Assembly (NCBI RefSeq): GCF_949628215.1
Contig: NC_134278.1
Coordinates: 42,219,691 to 42,283,690 of the forward strand
Reading direction: 5' to 3'
DNA length: 64,000 nucleotides
From: Phalacrocorax aristotelis
Lineage: Eukaryota; Chordata; Aves; Suliformes; Phalacrocoracidae
Positions 62,003 through 64,000 of the stretch are shown here, in pieces. A program made the position numbers and the translations under genes. The notes beneath the pieces were generated by a model that ran no database searches, was not told the DNA's origin, and saw only the letters and a list, made by a program, of their open reading frames with translations. Numbering within the stretch: the first letter of the stretch is position 1; every line of letters starts with the position of its first letter.

Positions 62003-62513
62003 ATCTGCTTTCCATATGGAATCCATTACATGCTTCTAGCATTTCTACTGTATGGAGTAAAACCTGTAGTGTAGCTCAGAAAGTCCAAATGCATTCATGC
62101 ATTTTTCATGAATGGGTCAAGGATACTGACAAATATAAGTGAAAAACACTTTTCAAAACCCACCACAGTACCCAAATTGCTAACACATACAAAAATTCAG
62201 TTTCATTCTATAGCAACCAAAGGCATATTCTATACCTGGCCACTTTTTCCACTTGACTTGTTTATTCTATTCCCGTTACACAGAAAGCCATATCTTGAAT
62301 TCATCTGTGTCATTTAGACATCACCTATCTTTCATTTTAGGAACAAATCAGATTTTTATTGCCATTATGGCTTGGACAAAAGCACTTAAAAGGCAAAATT
62401 CCAAATTTGCCTGGCCAATTTTTTACATAGTAATTAATATGAGCTGTAAGACCTTTCTCCCAAACATCTGTTTTGTTTACTCAAAATGCTGTTGTCAGTA
62501 AGAACCTTAAAAT
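62003..62513. other. No gene seen
   Basis: Open frames up to 82 codons (62253-62501 plus) lack domains. The block lies directly beside the 3' end of the CR1 fragment. Confidence 0.45.
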
Positions 62514-62795
62514 CATCATAGAATCATAGAATGTCCTGAGCTGGAAGGGACCCACAAGGATCATTGAATCCAACTCCTGTCCCTGCACAGGACAACCCCA
62601 AATTCACACCATATCTCTTGAGGGCATTGTCCAAGTGCTTCTTGAACAGCATCAGGCTTGGCACCATGGCTGCCCCCTGGGGAGCCTGTTCCAGTGCTCC
62701 ACCACCCGCTGGGTGAAGAACCTTTTAGTAATATCCAGCCTATACCTCCCCTGGCACATCTTCCTGCCATTCCCTCAGGTCCTATCACTTTTCAC
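62514..62795 (-). mobile_element. CR1 LINE 3'-end fragment, different subfamily
   Basis: About 280 bp on the minus strand, with the CR1 octamer tail at its low-coordinate end (ATCATAGAATCATAGAATG) followed by GAGCTGGAAGGGACC, the typical CR1 3'UTR word. Reading leftwards on the minus strand, the last part of ORF2 is visible as [17 protein letters not shown], after which it frameshifts. It is cut off on its 5' side near 62795 in the stretch CTCAGGTCCTATCACTTTTC. Sequence and 3'UTR differ from the 52-kb copy, so it is another subfamily and another insertion event. Both copies lie in the same orientation about 9 kb apart. Confidence 0.93.
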
Positions 62796-63303
62796 CTTAT
62801 CACTTTAAAAATTTAATTGATACCTTTATCCTTAGTTCATACAAAAGAAATAATATTGATGGTGTCAGAATACATTCAAATTAGACTTCACACCTTTGTC
62901 TCTCTTGGGGCGTCTGTGCTAGGCTCTGAAGCACAGCCTGCAGGACTGACTGGCATAATACACCAGTGTCCCAAATGGCAGCAGGTTATTGGCCACTGGC
63001 CACATAGACTTCTTTTCTGGCTAGAAATATTCTTTAAAATCATACCAGTACAGAGAAGACATAGATCTTTTTTTCACCTTACTGTTTAAAACACGAAGGT
63101 AAGTTAAAACTGTAGTATTGGACTTAGATGTCAGAGACAATGCAAAACACTGATCTAGGTTTGAATTTACTTGTTTAAGTGGAATACTAATGCCCCCATG
63201 GGTCAGCCCTTTAGGACCTATGCCTGGCAAAGCTGAGCAAAATCTGCCAAGCTGGCACAGCTGAAGCTTGCAGTGGGGAAATATTAAAAACATTTTTCAA
63301 GGC
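62796..63303. other. No gene seen
   Basis: Unassigned. Opposite 90-codon frames at 62817-63293 overlap and have no domain. Confidence 0.45.
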
Positions 63304-63329
63304 TTTTTTTTTTTTTTTTTTTTTTTTTT
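63304..63329. repeat. T26 homopolymer
   Basis: Twenty-six consecutive T. It could be the poly(A) of a minus-strand retrocopy, but the sequence to its right shows no gene I recognise and no polyadenylation signal at a fixed distance. It is also prone to sequencing error. Confidence 0.9.
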
Positions 63330-64000
63330 GAAATTGTTTGTAGAGCTGTCTGGCTCTCTTCTCCATCAGCAGAGAATCTGAAGAAAAAAGGGCTCTTCAT
63401 AGCCTCCTTGATAGGCTGTTGAAGCTTTTCAAATGTAAGAAAAAAAAATGTTGTGGGAAGGAAAACCCAGCGAAGCTTGGTAAGCTTAGCTGGAGCTTTA
63501 AAGAGATTATACCCAAAGTTCACAGGAAGACTTAGAAAAAGTTGAACTAGACTGTTATCTTGAAAAGCTTTCAAAGGCAGGGATCATCAACACCACCACA
63601 GCTCTCGTCTCTGGCAAACAATTTCAAACATCTTTAGGTATCAGATAGTATAGCCTGGGGACTCAAGGAAGAATTTTCAGGGCTGCAGTTTCTTTATAGG
63701 TTTCTGATTTGGAAGCAAAGTTTACCGTTGCTGCATCTAGAAAAAGAAAAATAGCAGTTAGACACTGAAGATGTGTAAGATGGTCACTCTCTCAGTGTTG
63801 CCATTATTTTCAGTGGCAGCATGAGTAAATCTGAGATGCTTAGATTCTTTTTACAGCCAACTAAAGCATAATGTGGTCCCTGTGGTTGGAAACAGTACTA
63901 CAGGAAACTTTCAGCCCTCTGTGAGCCATGGTATATTGTCTGCTCAGAAGGCAGGTTTTATTGGCACCTCATGGTGGTTTGGTGGGTACGTGAAATAAAC
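63330..64000. other. No gene seen
   Basis: Unassigned up to the window end. The 96-codon minus frame 63284-63574 includes the homopolymer as poly-Lys and is not taken as coding. Confidence 0.45.

Noticed and set aside
63304..63329. T26 as the poly(A) tail of a retrogene on the minus strand
   Set aside because: No gene-like sequence, polyadenylation signal or duplication of the target site is seen next to it.

Overview
The window looks like a stretch of AT-rich, gene-poor bird genome, either intergenic or inside a very long intron. The evidence is repeats of avian type: a 1.85-kb CR1 LINE ending in the CR1 octamer tail (51931-53775, minus strand), a short 3' fragment of another CR1 (62514-62795, minus) and a solo LTR of a kind I know from non-galliform birds (40784-41329, plus). 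Interspersed repeats are sparse, as is usual for birds. I found no exon, tRNA, rRNA, CRISPR array or bacterial-type gene. Every other open frame is short (126 codons or fewer), lacks a recognisable domain and is best read as chance.

Layout. 0-5 kb: a decayed CR1-clade endonuclease relic, an (ATT)10 microsatellite and a perfect palindrome made of two forkhead-type motifs. 5-15 kb: mostly unassigned AT-rich DNA with several perfect short inverted repeats and one candidate regulatory block near 13.7 kb. 15.4-16.2 kb: an old CR1-clade reverse transcriptase relic. 19.5-20.1 kb: a candidate conserved block and a CA/C-rich tract that could form a G-quadruplex on the minus strand. 21.1 kb: an L2-like endonuclease relic. 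25-31 kb: a tRNA-like SINE relic, fragments of one old palindromic repeat and candidate regulatory DNA with Sox/Oct-like sites. 32.1-33.3 kb: a TG/CA- and pyrimidine-rich block that looks like an old interspersed repeat I cannot name. 36-44 kb: further candidate conserved blocks and the solo LTR. 45-64 kb: the two CR1 copies, small tandem repeats and an unusual pair of adjacent hairpins at 61.94-62.00 kb.

No genes work together here. All coding-derived sequence comes from transposable elements, and all of it is broken. If the window has a function it is most likely regulatory, but no alignment could be run, so the candidate conserved blocks are inferences from composition and motif content. 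I saw no convincing new biological system. The items most worth checking are the structured palindromic repeat at 30.3 kb inside possible enhancer DNA, the tandem hairpins at 61.94 kb and the forkhead palindrome at 3.64 kb.
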